A model generated the notes under the pieces. The model saw only the letters and a list, made by a program, of their open reading frames with translations. It searched no databases and was not told the origin of the DNA. Below, in pieces: positions 1 through 9,670 of a DNA stretch of 64,000 bases; the first letter of the stretch is position 1; each line of letters opens with the position of its first letter. The stretch lies in NCBI GenBank assembly GCA_003194525.1, contig NBIV01000006.1, forward strand, positions 620,001 to 684,000, given 5' to 3'. A program made the position numbers and the translations under genes. The stretch comes from Gracilariopsis chorda. Its lineage: Eukaryota; Rhodophyta; Florideophyceae; Gracilariales; Gracilariaceae.

Positions 1-505
1 CGTGTTGCTCAGAGGCGATGGTGGAGTTGGTAAGCAAACCCAGCTCGAAGGCATTCGGGGTGAGAATGGTGGCCAGATGGAGAATGTTGTGGACGTAGAT
101 ATGAACGAGGGGTTCTGGGACGTACAGCTTGCCATTATCGCCCAGCACAGGATCGCAGACGTAGACAAGGTTTGGGGTGGAATGGTGGCGGAGCATATGA
201 ACAGCGTCAGCAACGGCGTGCAGACAGCTGGCAGTTCCGATATAACCAGTGAGCAGGTGAGAAATGGCTTGCAGCAGGTGGTTTTCTTTCATGCCATTGA
301 GGATTTCGAGGAGCTGATGAGCGTTGAGTCGAATTCCGGGGGCGCCATGCTCGTAGCCGGTGTGGTTGGAGAGCACGCAGGAATTGAGGACGTCGACATC
401 GTAACCGAGCAGCTGCAGGGGGAAGACAGCGGCCCTGTTTCCGACATAACCGGAGGTGACGTGGCTCTGGATGGACAATACTCTGCGCGCGCTTTCATCG
501 GACAT
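1..505 (-). CDS. PDXK: Pyridoxal kinase, N-terminal part (runs off the left edge)
   Basis: Reading the minus strand from the ATG at 505-503 gives an open frame of 168 codons to the window edge. Pyridoxal kinase phosphorylates pyridoxal, pyridoxine and pyridoxamine with ATP in the cytosolic vitamin B6 salvage pathway. Family hallmarks are in order: RVLSIQSHVTSGYVGNRAA near residue 8, FPLQLLGYDVDVLNS, SNHTGY near residue 47, then LLTGYIG near 87, VYVCDPVLGD near 116 and LTPNAFEL near 148. These align with the start and middle of eukaryotic PDXK/SOS4 proteins of the ribokinase fold. The C-terminal half with the catalytic Asp and anion hole lies outside the window. The start is at the position expected for the family. 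Its promoter is shared head to head with the PP2A gene. An antisense open frame at 2-682 is a shadow. Confidence 0.93.
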   Translation of the reverse strand, partial: MSDESARRVLSIQSHVTSGYVGNRAAVFPLQLLGYDVDVLNSCVLSNHTGYEHGAPGIRLNAHQLLEILNGMKENHLLQAISHLLTGYIGTASCLHAVADAVHMLRHHSTPNLVYVCDPVLGDNGKLYVPEPLVHIYVHNILHLATILTPNAFELGLLTNSTIASEQH

Positions 506-1470
506 GTGTGTGGAATGGGGGGCGGGGGGGGCATAGATGGACGGGCGATGGAAGAAGGCGATGCGGGCGAAGCGGCGGATGGCGAAGCGGCAGGAGATGC
601 GCTGCGCTGGGCGCGGACGCACCCGGGACCAGATTGTGGGGGGGGCAGGAGGGCTACCCAGGGGGCTAGCAGCGGTGACTGAGGATAGCGGCCAGCGATG
701 AGGGGGGGCGGCGATGAATTGTGTGCGCAGTGCCATGCGCCGCGGTTGCAGCCGACGTGGTGCGGTGCCCCGCGTGGGAGGAAGCGCCCTTCGTCATGCA
801 ACCGACAACGGCAGAAACATCAACACCAACACCAACTGCAACGCGCCCTTCGAAGACGCGCAGCGCCGCCGTCGTCCTTCGACCGCAGTCCATTTGGCAC
901 CGGCCCAACGGCGCCGCCACTCGCCGCGGCCGTCGCTCACATCACATCTGCGCCTCATCTCGCGCACCACGTCAGCCGCAATGCAACCGCCATGCACACC
1001 CGCCCAGCGCCAATTGCAGCCGCGCGTTCTGTACACGCGTCGCTCGCTCTCCACTAAAGCTCCACGCCCCCCACTTGACGCAGTAAAACGCTCGCCCCCC
1101 GACACTAGTACATAGTAACATATCTCCGCCACCACCACCACCACCACCACCTCCTCCTCCTCCTCCTCCTCCTCCTCCCAGCTCTCCGCGCCGCCTCGCA
1201 ACGCACGCCCCGCCCCTACACCCGTTGCCGTGTACGCTCCGCCACCCTTTTCTTCCCCGCTCCCTCCACTCTCTCCCGCGCTACCCCCGTTCCTGCCGCG
1301 CCCCTCTTGCCCAGCACCGCTTTATCCAGCTCATTTTGCTTTGCTAGCTTTATCTGTGTCACCGCTCCCTTGCTGCACTTTGCCGTGCGCTTTCCACTTC
1401 ATTACCGCTTGCTTTAGTTTCTTTCCCACCCCGCCTCCCCTGCGTATGGAACTCTCAAACATTGCTTCAT
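506..1470. promoter_or_regulatory. Divergent intergenic region between pyridoxal kinase and PP2A B56
   Basis: About 965 bases separate two divergent start codons. It is GC- and C-rich. No convincing TATA box or coding signal is seen; the several open frames on both strands are low-complexity Arg/Ala/Pro shadows. A bidirectional promoter is inferred from the layout only. Confidence 0.5.
1127..1178. repeat. Compound trinucleotide microsatellite (CCA)n(CCT)n
   Basis: Uninterrupted CCA/ACC repeats pass directly into CCT/TCC repeats, about 52 bases in all, inside the divergent promoter region. Its antisense strand reads as poly-Val/poly-Glu, which explains a spurious open frame there. Confidence 0.9.
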
Positions 1471-2881
1471 ATGGACATTCTTCCGCCCATCACTGGTACG
1501 TCTCTTCCTTCTCTCCCCCTCCCTCGCTTGCAAGCGTAGCCCTTCCAACCGCGCGTGCAAAACTAACCTTTAACACAAAGACTTTCCACCACAGGAAAGA
1601 ACGGCCGTTTTTCTTCGCAAACTTCAACACTGCGAACAGACGTTTGACTTTTCGAATCCAACATGTCGCCTGCCGTCCAAGGAAATCAAGCAGCGCTACC
1701 TCATCGACATCGCAACGTACATTTCTTGTCAGCGCGATGCAGCGCTCAACCAAAACACGTACAAACCGTTTCTGCGCATGATTTCGGCCAACATCATGCG
1801 CCCGCTGCCCATAGGAACGTCCAATGAGCCTTTTTACGAACCGGACGACGACGAGCCGTTCCTAGACCCGGCGTGGCCGCACTTGCAAATCGTGTACGAA
1901 CTGCTGAGGCGCTTCCTCATCTCCGCCGACACGGACTCCAAACACGCGCGCGCATGCATCACCGAACGCTTCGTCATCGCGCTTGTGGAGCTGTTCAACT
2001 CGGAGGACCCGCGCGAGCGCGAGTGCCTCAAGACGATCCTGCACCGCATCTACGGCAAGATGATGGCGCTTCGCGCCAGCATTCGACAGGCCATCACCAA
2101 CGTATTTCAGCGCGTGGTGTACGAGCACACGCGCTTCAACGGCATTGCCGAGCTGTTGGAGATTCTGGGTTCCATCATCAACGGGTTTGCCGTGCCTCTC
2201 AAAGCGGAGCACAAACAACTGCTTCGCAAGGCTCTTTTGCCGCTGCACATGCCGCATTGCATGCCGCAGTACCACGTGCAGCTGTCGTTTTGCATCACGC
2301 AGTTTGCTGAGAAGGACGGGTCGCTGTCGGCTGAGGTGGTGCAATTCGTGCTCAAGCACTGGCCCACAACGCACACGCGCAAGCAAATCATGCTGCTCAA
2401 CGAGATTGAGGAGATTGTTGAGGTGACGCGGGGCGATGAACTTGGCGACGTGATGAGTGCGCTTTTCCGACGCATCGCACGTTGCATTGAGAGCGCGCAC
2501 TTTCAGGTGGCCGAACGCGCGCTGCTTTACTGGAACAACGAGTACGTGGTGAGCGTGATGATGCAGTTCCGCGACGAGGTGATGAGCGCGGTGTTTGGCT
2601 CGTTGTGCCGCAATATGAGATCGCACTGGAACGCGAATGTTCTGTCGCTGTCTTGCAATGTACAAAAGCTACTGTGCGAGATGGACGCGGGGTTGTTTGA
2701 GCGATGCCGGCTGCAATACGAGCAAGAGCGCGCTCAACAGCCTGCTCTTGAGCGTCAACGCGACGTGCGATGGCGCACGGTGTTGCGCATGGCGGAGGCT
2801 CGCGCGGGAAAGGCGTCCAAGTCCAAGCACAGCTCGGCCATTGTCGACAACAAATCGCCAATCGAAAGCGACTGGTGCTGA
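1471..2881 (+). CDS. PP2A B56 (B') family regulatory subunit, two exons
   Basis: Gene model join(1471..1495,1581..2881), about 441 residues. B56 subunits bind the PP2A A/C core dimer and direct the phosphatase to substrates carrying LxxIxE motifs. The spliced start reads MDILPPITDFPPQERTAVFL and aligns with the B56 opening LPPL-DVP...LFIQKL. Joining at the AG of 1579-1580 restores both frame and homology, whereas the closer AG at 1593-1594 would not keep exon 1 in frame. Downstream blocks are classic: DPAWPHLQIVYELLRRFL, DPRERECLKTILHRIYGK, NGIAELLEILGSIINGFAVP, HFQVAERALLYWNNEY and RSHWN. The protein is shorter than plant or animal B56 (about 500 aa) and lacks a long C-terminal tail. The final codons (KSPIESDWC, with Asn before them) are copied into the downstream minisatellite. 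An extra upstream exon cannot be excluded, but an in-frame TAG at about 1345 with no ATG before 1471 supports this start. Confidence 0.92.
1496..1580 (+). other. Phase-1 GT-AG intron of the PP2A B56 gene (85 nt)
   Basis: The donor is GTACGT and the acceptor is preceded by a pyrimidine-bearing stretch ending ACACAAAG. The choice rests on restoring the conserved B56 N-terminal sequence across the junction. Exon 1 supplies only eight codons plus one base. Confidence 0.75.
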
Positions 2882-3975
2882 AGCGAAAGCGCTTCTTTCT
2901 TTCCGCCGCATTTTTGTACAACAGGCGCCATAGCGCGCGATAAATAAATAAATAAATAAATATATATATATATATATATGTAACACCACCCGGTTAGCAA
3001 GTGCAGTAGACGTAAACACAAGTCGCCAATCGAAAGCGACTGGTGCTGAAGCGAAAGCGCTTTTTTGTTTCCGCCGCATTCTTGTAGCTACAACAGGCGC
3101 CATAACGCGCGATATATATATGTATGTATATATATATAACACCACCCGGTTAGCAAGTGCAGTAGACGTAAACACAAAACGCAACGAAAGCGACTGGTGC
3201 TGAAGCGAAAGCGCTTCTTTGTTTCCGCCGCATTCTTGTAGCTACAACAGGCGCCATAGCGCGCGATGTATATATGTATGTATATATATATTTAACACCA
3301 CCCGGTTAGCAAGTGCAGTAGACGTAAACACAAGTCGCCAATCGAAAGCGACTGGTGCTGAAGCGAAAGCGCTTTTTTGTTTCCGCCGCATTCTTGTAGC
3401 TACAACCGGCGCCATAGCGCGCGATAAATAAATAAATAAATATATATATATATATATATATGTAACACCACCCGGTTAGCAAGTGCAGTAGACGTAAACA
3501 CAAGTCGCCAATCGAAAGCGACTGGTGCTGAAGCGAAAGCGCTTTTTTGTTTCCGCCGCATTCTTGTAGCTACAACAGGCGCCATAACGCGCGATATATA
3601 TATGTATGTATATATATATAACACCACCCGGTTAGCAAGTGCAGTAGACGTAAACACAAAACGCAACGAAAGCGACTGGTGCTGAAGCGAAAGCGCTTCT
3701 TTGTTTCCGCCGCATTCTTGTAGCTACAACAGGCGCCATAGCGCGCGATGTATATATGTATGTATATATATATTTAACACCACCCGGTTAGCAAGTGCAG
3801 TAGACGTAAACACAAGTCGCCAATCGAAAGCGACTGGTGCTGAAGCGAAAGCGCTTTTTTGTTTCCGCCGCATTCTTGTAGCTACAACAGGCGCCATAAC
3901 GCGCGATATATATATGTATATAACACCACGCAGTCAGCAAGTACAGTAGACGTAAACACAAAACGCAACAAAACG
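2852..3975 (+). repeat. Higher-order minisatellite overlapping the 3' end of the PP2A B56 gene
   Basis: Seven monomers are seen, anchored on CGAAAGCGACTGGTGCTG at 2863, 3031, 3185, 3343, 3513, 3667 and 3825. The spacings are 168, 154, 158, 170, 154 and 158 bases, so three monomer types form a higher-order unit of about 480 bp. Each monomer has the gene's last codons and stop, a purine/CG block, an AT dinucleotide tract (TATA/TAAA repeats) and a CACCCGGTTAGCAAGTGCAG block. The first monomer contains the real stop codon of the gene. A degenerate eighth copy ends near 3975. Long minus-strand frames through this array are repeat artefacts. Confidence 0.93.
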
Positions 3976-5058
3976 CGCACGCACACACACACGCACGCAC
4001 GCACACGCGCCGCCTCGCGCGCGCCGGCACGAGCGGCACGTTAAAAAAAACGTCGCCAACAGCGCGGTGTGTCGTGACACGGCGAGGGCGAACGAACGCG
4101 CGCAGACACGCCGGCCGCAACACGCCGGCCGCAACACAGCAGCGCGAGCTCGCAAAAGGCACTCAAATAATAGAGACGGAACAACAGTCACAAATGCAGC
4201 GCGCTCCAAAGTGCAGACCCAAAACGCGACTGTCAGCGCGCGCCATTGCCGACGGCCATGTACATAAAGGGGTTATGTACCGCGCGCGCTCCGCCGCCAG
4301 CCTGCGCGCCCCGCGCGGCGCACCGCACTGCACCGCACCGCACCACACCAACCCGCAGCAACCAAACACACACAGCGCCAGCAAGCACAAATGCCGCACC
4401 ACCACCCGTCCCACGCGCATCAGCTTGAGAACAAACAAAGCGGAAAAAAAAACGGCGCATATAGCAGCACCTATGCTGGCGCCCCCCGCTGTATGAGCAC
4501 CCGGCTGGCGGCGCAGCAGAGGCAGCAGCAGCAAAAGCCAATAAAAACGGCACCGTCGCGCCGGTGGAACGTCAGCGCTTGGCGCGTGCGCACGCGTGCC
4601 GGAAAAGCTGTATCTTTGCGCCGTCGCACGCGCACGCCACACGAACAGCGCGCGCCGCCCATTGGGCAGCCGCGCCCTTTCGCGCAAGCCAGACACGTCA
4701 ACGCGCCGCGCCACGCCGCCAGCGCTTACACGCGTAGCACAACCGTCGCGCCCCCCCCCACCCCCCCACTCCAGCGCGCGGCTCCCGCGTCCCGCACCAG
4801 TGCGCGCACGCGCACCGCATGCAGTGCCACCATCACCCCCCCCGCGCCCCTCTCGCGCTCATATTTGCTCTGCACCCGCGACCACAACTCGCCGCCAAGC
4901 TTCATAAAATACCCCCTCAACTCCCGCACCCCGCCCCGACCCTTCCCCACCGCCCCCCCCCACCACCACCCCCACCACCACACATCCATCACCACCCCCC
5001 AAAACCCCAACTCCCTCCCCCTCCACATCCCACCATCACCTCAAACCACACCCGCGCA
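3976..5058. other. Intergenic region, CpG-rich then extremely C-rich
   Basis: The first part is rich in CG/CA alternations (for example around 3975-4020). From about 4740 the + strand becomes C-rich and G-poor, with C runs of eight or nine. Several long frames cross it but are low-complexity Pro/His/Arg and are not supported. It probably holds the promoter and 5' UTR of the gene at 5059; no core promoter element is recognised. Confidence 0.6.
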
Positions 5059-6069
5059 ATGTCTCCAACCCCCTCAACCGCACATCCCTCCTTCAACTCT
5101 GTCTCCTCCTCCAACCCCACCCCCGCCTCCGCCCCATCCTCTACCACTCCCACCTCCAACACCAAAACCGCCTTCAGCCCCCCCCTCCCCCCCAACACCA
5201 CCGTCCTACCCATCAATAACGTCCCCTCATCCGCAGCCCCTCACTCCTCCTCTCACGCCTCTTCGCTCTCCATCCACCGCACCCCCTTCAAACCCTCCGC
5301 CCCCGTCCAAATCCCCCGCCCCCGCTCCCACCCCAAACACCATCAACATCACCACCTCCACCAACTCCAAACCTACCACCATCCTCATCACCATCATCAA
5401 CAACAACAACCCGTGCTCATCGACTTGTCCCCCCATGTGCCCATCCCGCGCTCGCTACCCAATCTCCCCCCGTGCTACCCGGCCACCCTCTTCGGTGCCC
5501 TCTCCCCGGACGACGAGCACGTCACCGTATGGGAACCGCTCACCGGCAAGACCGTAGCCGGCAACGCCGCCCCGTACCGTCGCAACCTTTCGTCTTGGTT
5601 GCACGCGCATCCCGGTTGGGAGGAGAAGTCCGACGAGCTCAAGTCGTCTAAACGTCGATCCGCAGCGCGCCGCGCGCGCGCCGCCGCGCACTCCTTCTCC
5701 GTACTGTGTTGCTACCCAGTGGCCGCCTTCCTCGCCGACGACGCCGCAAAGTGTCTCACCGCCATCCCCGACCAGCACCACTGCGACCAGAACGCTATCA
5801 TGTCGTGGACCAGTGAAGATTTTGTGCGTCTGCAGGAGGCGCTGTTCACGTTGGCGCAGCACTGCCACAGTGTGTCTTGCAAACACGCCGCGTTGGGCGC
5901 CGACCGTTGGCACAACGTGCTGGTGTCTGTGGGCGGTCCCAAGTCTCAGGCCACCGTGTTGTACTGTGCGCACCACATGTTGAAGCGCGGTATCGCCAAG
6001 AGTCAGGAACATCGTTTAGGCGGCGCTGTGCTGTCGTCGTCGTTGGGCGCGGGCGGGCACCATCAACCG

Positions 6070-6122
<53 letters not shown>

Positions 6123-6795
6123 CTCCACACGCGTGGGCTCGCCCGCGTCGGTGAGCTCGTATGACATGGCGGCCACCGGCTCCGGCGCGAGGTCGTTGCC
6201 GTTCCTGCAGTCCGAGTTGGACGCGTCGTTGTTGGAGAGGTCGTTCCGAGCACCGCGCGAACCTCGCGTGACTGTGTGGAACCCGGCCAATGGGCGGACG
6301 ATTTCGGGTAACGCTGCACCGTGTCGACGAAACCTGCAAGCTTGGATGCGACTTCACCCCGGGTGGGTGCCCAAGGAGGAAGGGCAGCTGAGTTCGTCCC
6401 GACGTAACCGCAACCGAAAGGTTGCGGTTGTATCGGGGCAGACGTCGACTTTGGCACGGGCGAGAACGGGTGCGGCGGCGGTGGCGGTGATTGAACCGGA
6501 GTCGCCTCACTTCAATGACGCATTGGAAGGACTTCTGTTTCTGTCACGCAGCCCATCGGGGCACACGAGTGGACGTGGCAGCGACGTCGGCAACGACGGA
6601 CGCATGGCGATGGATGAGGAGATGGAACTGAGCGCAGACGATGAGGAGGATGAAGATGAGTTGGGCGATGGGCGCAGCGCTGGTAAGAAGCTGGCGCTGA
6701 CTTCGAGCATTTCAAGCTCGTCGGCGGACGAGGAGGCGGAGACGATGAGCGATGAAGAAGACGGCGACGCGGTGATGATGGAGATGTACAAATAG
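5059..6795 (+). CDS. SANT/Myb-like protein with two GNAAP repeat motifs
   Basis: About 578 residues. Residues 1-150 are Pro/Ser/His-rich and disordered. A motif VTVWEPLTGKTVAGNAAP...RRNL..W...HPGW lies near 155-187 and recurs near 404-436 as VTVWNPANGRTISGNAAP...RRNL..W...HPGW. Between them, residues about 250-302 begin WTSEDFVRLQEALF and contain a second Trp (RWHNVL) and a helix SQATVLYCAHHMLKRG, the layout of a SANT/Myb-like helix bundle. A CAG/CAA-encoded glutamine tract lies near 338-354. The C-terminus is acidic (DDEEDEDELGD and similar). I do not recognise the protein. A chromatin or transcription role is inferred from the SANT-like block, polyQ and acidic tail. The frame is open upstream to an ATG at 4819, but that part is compositionally like UTR; 5059 has a purine at -3 and is preferred. 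Confidence 0.75.
6070..6120 (+). repeat. CAG/CAA polyglutamine microsatellite
   Basis: Seventeen consecutive glutamine codons, mostly CAG with interspersed CAA, inside the SANT-like gene. Antisense frames here read poly-Cys or poly-Leu and are artefacts. Confidence 0.9.
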
Positions 6796-7384
6796 GTGAG
6801 GGGCGAGCGTTGTTGGTGTTCTTGGTTCCTTTTTTTGTTTGTGGGCGTGCGCGCGGTCGTCGACGGCGGCGAGGGCGACGCGCCTTTTTTTTTCTTTTTT
6901 TTTTTCTTTTTTTTTCTTTCCTTTCTTTTGTCATGTCTTGTATCTGTATCGAACACAAAAGAGCTAAATGTACAAAAACCAAAAAAGAGTAGCACTGTAG
7001 TAAAAACGAAAACCGAAAAGAGAAGCCGCCTTGCCTGCTGTAAGTGCCGAGCGGAGCGGAGCGAGCGATGCTTTCCATGAGAGCGCGCGGTGGCGCGGCA
7101 AGCGCACGCCGCGGTGCCGGCGCGCCGCCGGTGCCGGTGCCGGCGCCGGTGCCGCGCACGCACACGTCGGCGCGCACCCACCACAGCGCGCCCTCGCGAG
7201 AGCGCTCAGTTTCAAAACGCGCAGCGTAGAGAAGAGCACGTCCGGCGCGCGCTCTCGCGCTCGCGCGCGCGCTGTCGCCAGCACCCCGCCGTTGCCCGAC
7301 CGCCGGTCCTGCGCCCGCCGCTTCCGCAAAGGCAGCGCCTACGCACGCGTGTGAGCGCGCCCGTGGCCAAACGGCTGTTTCAAC
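6796..7384. other. Intergenic region with T-rich tract and GC hexamer repeats
   Basis: After the stop at 6795 there is a T/C tract at about 6883-6930, probably 3' UTR. It is followed by a CpG-rich stretch with GGTGCC-type repeats at about 7110-7155. An 18-bp direct duplication spans the ALKBH6 start (7378-7412, CAACATGAAACC twice). No gene is seen. Confidence 0.6.
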
Positions 7385-8020
7385 ATGAAACCGTTTCAAC
7401 ATGAAACCCTACCCGGCATGCAATACTACGCCCACTTTGTAACCGCCGCGCAGCAACAGCACTTGCTGCACCACATCAACTCACACCCCGCCGCGTGGAA
7501 GCGACTCAACAACCGCACGCTCCAAAACTGGGGCGGTCTTCCCCATATCAAAGGCATGCTGCAAACGCCGTTGCCGCCCTTTCTGCTTCCGCTTGTCACC
7601 CAGCTCACCGACGCGCGCGTCTTTGCAACCCCTCCGAATCACGTGCTTATCAATCGCTACCTTCCCGGACAGGGCATTCACCCCCATGTAGACGGCCCCG
7701 CCTACAAGCCTGTAGCTGCCATAATCTCCCTGCAAGCCCCGATCCTTATGCATTTCTATCATACCACTCAGCACGGTGCTGTCGGCCAGCGCGCTGCGTC
7801 CATGCTCTTGCATCCGAGATCGTTGCTGGTGCTTTCACAACATGTGTACCACCATATGTTCCACGCCATAGCAGAAACCACCGTCGATCATATCGATCAG
7901 CTCGTGCTTAATGCCACCCCCGACCAGATCGCTACTACCATCCCGAGACAAGAGCGCACCTCACTAACCGTCCGAACTAGCTGTCGCACCATTCCGAATA
8001 TGCTCGGTCGCAAACGCTAA
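7385..8020 (+). CDS. ALKBH6: ALKBH6-type Fe(II)/2-oxoglutarate dioxygenase
   Basis: 211 residues, one exon. AlkB-fold enzymes use Fe(II), O2 and 2-oxoglutarate for oxidative demethylation; the ALKBH6 substrate is not well settled. The family signature RTLQNWGGLPHIKGM lies near residue 44, followed by NHVLINRYLPGQGI near 85. The metal facial triad is visible as H101-x-D103 (IHPHVDGP) and H160 (MFHAIAE). The 2OG-binding motif R191-T-S-L-T-V-R197 is complete. Length and domain order match ALKBH6 of animals and plants. The first ATG is used; no other in-frame ATG occurs before residue 12. The 3' end is only 27 bp from the stop of the opposing gene, so transcripts probably overlap. Confidence 0.93.
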   Translation: MKPFQHETLPGMQYYAHFVTAAQQQHLLHHINSHPAAWKRLNNRTLQNWGGLPHIKGMLQTPLPPFLLPLVTQLTDARVFATPPNHVLINRYLPGQGIHPHVDGPAYKPVAAIISLQAPILMHFYHTTQHGAVGQRAASMLLHPRSLLVLSQHVYHHMFHAIAETTVDHIDQLVLNATPDQIATTIPRQERTSLTVRTSCRTIPNMLGRKR

Positions 8021-8047
8021 ACACCAAAAGTACAGAAAAATCCTCTT

Positions 8048-9193
8048 TTAAAACACCAACCATCCTGTTGCATCTGCTCCGCGAGATAGTAGAGCTCGTT
8101 TCGCGTCCACTATCGCTGACTGTATCAACGCCTTCCATAAAGACTGTTGCACCCCTTTTTGCGACTCTCCGTGTGCACTACTCGGCGCACCGCCACTGAG
8201 CTCCGCCTGCGTCCTCAAATAAGTACGAACAGCTTCTGACACCACCGTTCGAACCACCTCCCTCACTAACTGCTTGTCCCGAATCGCCAGAAGAGCCAGC
8301 CGTTCAATCACCCCCATCCTCCCTTGTGCCTGCATCACACTCATCACTAGATCCCTCGTCACGGGCGATTCTTCCACATACTTGCTACCCGTTTCTTCTG
8401 CCGCTGATCGCTGCTCCGCTGGTGGTCTCGACGAAAATGACAATTGTCGCTTGATCAACGGCGTCACCTGCGCAGACGCTGTGTACGTTCCCACGGTCGG
8501 TGCCTTGTTTGCGTGCACGAGAATGGGAACCACGGCTTGAGTAAGTTCGAGCGCTAGTTTCACCACCAGCTGCTGGCCCCTCTCGCTCAGAGCGGCGTCC
8601 ATCAGCCTTGTCGCCAAGTCCTTGTTGGCGTGTGGTTGAGTCGGTTGTTGCATGTGGCAAAACGTTTGAATGCCTTCCCGAACCGCTGTTGCAACTGCGC
8701 CGTTGACAACGCGCTGTCCTGACGGCGATGCCAGACACTCCACGACCTGTTCAAAGCCGTTCTGCGACACGGATACGCAATCAGAACAGCGCCTCATCTC
8801 ACGCGCCAAACCACGTGCGGCGCCACCCGCAACGTGATTCAAAACAGATAGTGCATCCTCAGAGGCCAACAATCGCAACAAGCGTCGCACACTTCGGGGA
8901 ATGGATGGGGCGACTTGTTTCACTTGCGGGCGTCGTCCAGCGCGTGAAATTCTACACGGAGTGGAACTATGCAAGTATAGCTGCATGTCGTTTGAGGTTT
9001 GCGCGCACAGTTGCAGCGCTGTGCGCGTGGTATTTAGCGCGTTTCGCGCGGTGTGAAGCATGGCGTGGATGGTGTCGTGGATTGACTTGCTGTGACGGAG
9101 CAGCGCTATGGCGATTGCGAGCGTGGCGACGAGGCGGGGGGACGGAGTTGGGGGATGCATTGTGCGGTTTGAAGAGAGTGCATTGGTTTGCAA
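8048..9193 (-). CDS. PHLOEM PROTEIN 2-LIKE A10-like protein with N-terminal membrane segment
   Basis: 381 residues, or 370 if the second ATG at 9160 is used. A hydrophobic segment LVATLAIAIALL lies near residue 22, followed by an amphipathic helix-rich region. The block SVRRLLRLLASEDALSVLNH near residue 100, then GGAARGLARE, and SPSGQRVVNGAVATAVREGI near 156 resemble the layout of plant PP2-A10-like proteins: a hydrophobic N-terminus, a SLK-IAKI-S-EF motif, then a SPAGT-F-S-VVGSFARN motif. The molecular function of that family is not known. The C-terminal part has no recognised motif. The gene is convergent with ALKBH6 and divergent from the PRCC-like gene. The family call is moderate; existence of the gene is well supported by a long clean frame. 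Confidence 0.62.
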   Translation of the reverse strand: MQTNALSSNRTMHPPTPSPRLVATLAIAIALLRHSKSIHDTIHAMLHTARNALNTTRTALQLCAQTSNDMQLYLHSSTPCRISRAGRRPQVKQVAPSIPRSVRRLLRLLASEDALSVLNHVAGGAARGLAREMRRCSDCVSVSQNGFEQVVECLASPSGQRVVNGAVATAVREGIQTFCHMQQPTQPHANKDLATRLMDAALSERGQQLVVKLALELTQAVVPILVHANKAPTVGTYTASAQVTPLIKRQLSFSSRPPAEQRSAAEETGSKYVEESPVTRDLVMSVMQAQGRMGVIERLALLAIRDKQLVREVVRTVVSEAVRTYLRTQAELSGGAPSSAHGESQKGVQQSLWKALIQSAIVDAKRALLSRGADATGWLVF

Positions 9194-9670
9194 GTGGCTT
9201 TCAGGGATACCTCTGATGGCGATTGGCGCTTCCTGCGATGGAAAGGAGCTTGCGGTTGGTTATGAGAGCGAATCAAAGCGAAAGCGCGGGATTGCGAGCG
9301 CTATCATTTGAATATTAAATGTGTTCCGAGTAGAGAGCTGGCTCCGCGTTCGAGACCGAGTCTTAAAACGAAAAGCATCACAGCGAATGTGCGGGAGCGG
9401 CACCTTGTGGAACGAAGGCGCAGCTTACAGACGCTTCCTGCACTGTGCGTGTAACATTTCGATTCGTTCCAGTGCGCAGTGGAACAACTCCTTTCAGAAT
9501 TTTGTCACGGATACTTCCAACGTGTACAGTTGGTACACGTGCCAACGTCCGGTGTACGATACAGCACGGTTTGCTGGTAATTTACCCTTTTGCACCAAAG
9601 GTACCGTTTAGCCATACCACATCTTTCCCTCCAACGCAACACACTCTACATACCTTCTTCTTCGAACCCA
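9194..9670. promoter_or_regulatory. Divergent intergenic region between PP2-A10-like and PRCC-like genes
   Basis: About 480 bases between divergent starts. Short frames here lack coding character. It is presumed to be a shared promoter; no clear TATA box or other element is seen. Confidence 0.45.

Noticed and set aside
2-682. Plus-strand open frame of 226 codons
   Set aside because: It is antisense to the pyridoxal kinase coding region, whose minus-strand translation matches the family closely; the plus product is low-complexity Gly/Glu/Asp.
1446-1595. Alternative PP2A start at 1446 with splicing to 1595
   Set aside because: That join puts exon 2 out of the B56 frame; the 1471 start with acceptor at 1580/1581 restores the conserved N-terminus.
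2863-3850. CRISPR-like array
   Set aside because: Regular spacing of the repeated block is due to a minisatellite whose spacers are themselves repeated, in a eukaryotic 3' flank.
2669-3949. Several similar minus-strand frames reading FTSTALANRVVL and YIYIYI
   Set aside because: They are translations of the minisatellite and its TA dinucleotide tracts, repeated because the DNA repeats.
6063-6290. Minus frame ending in a run of cysteines, and another with poly-Leu
   Set aside because: Reverse complements of the CAG/CAA polyglutamine tract.
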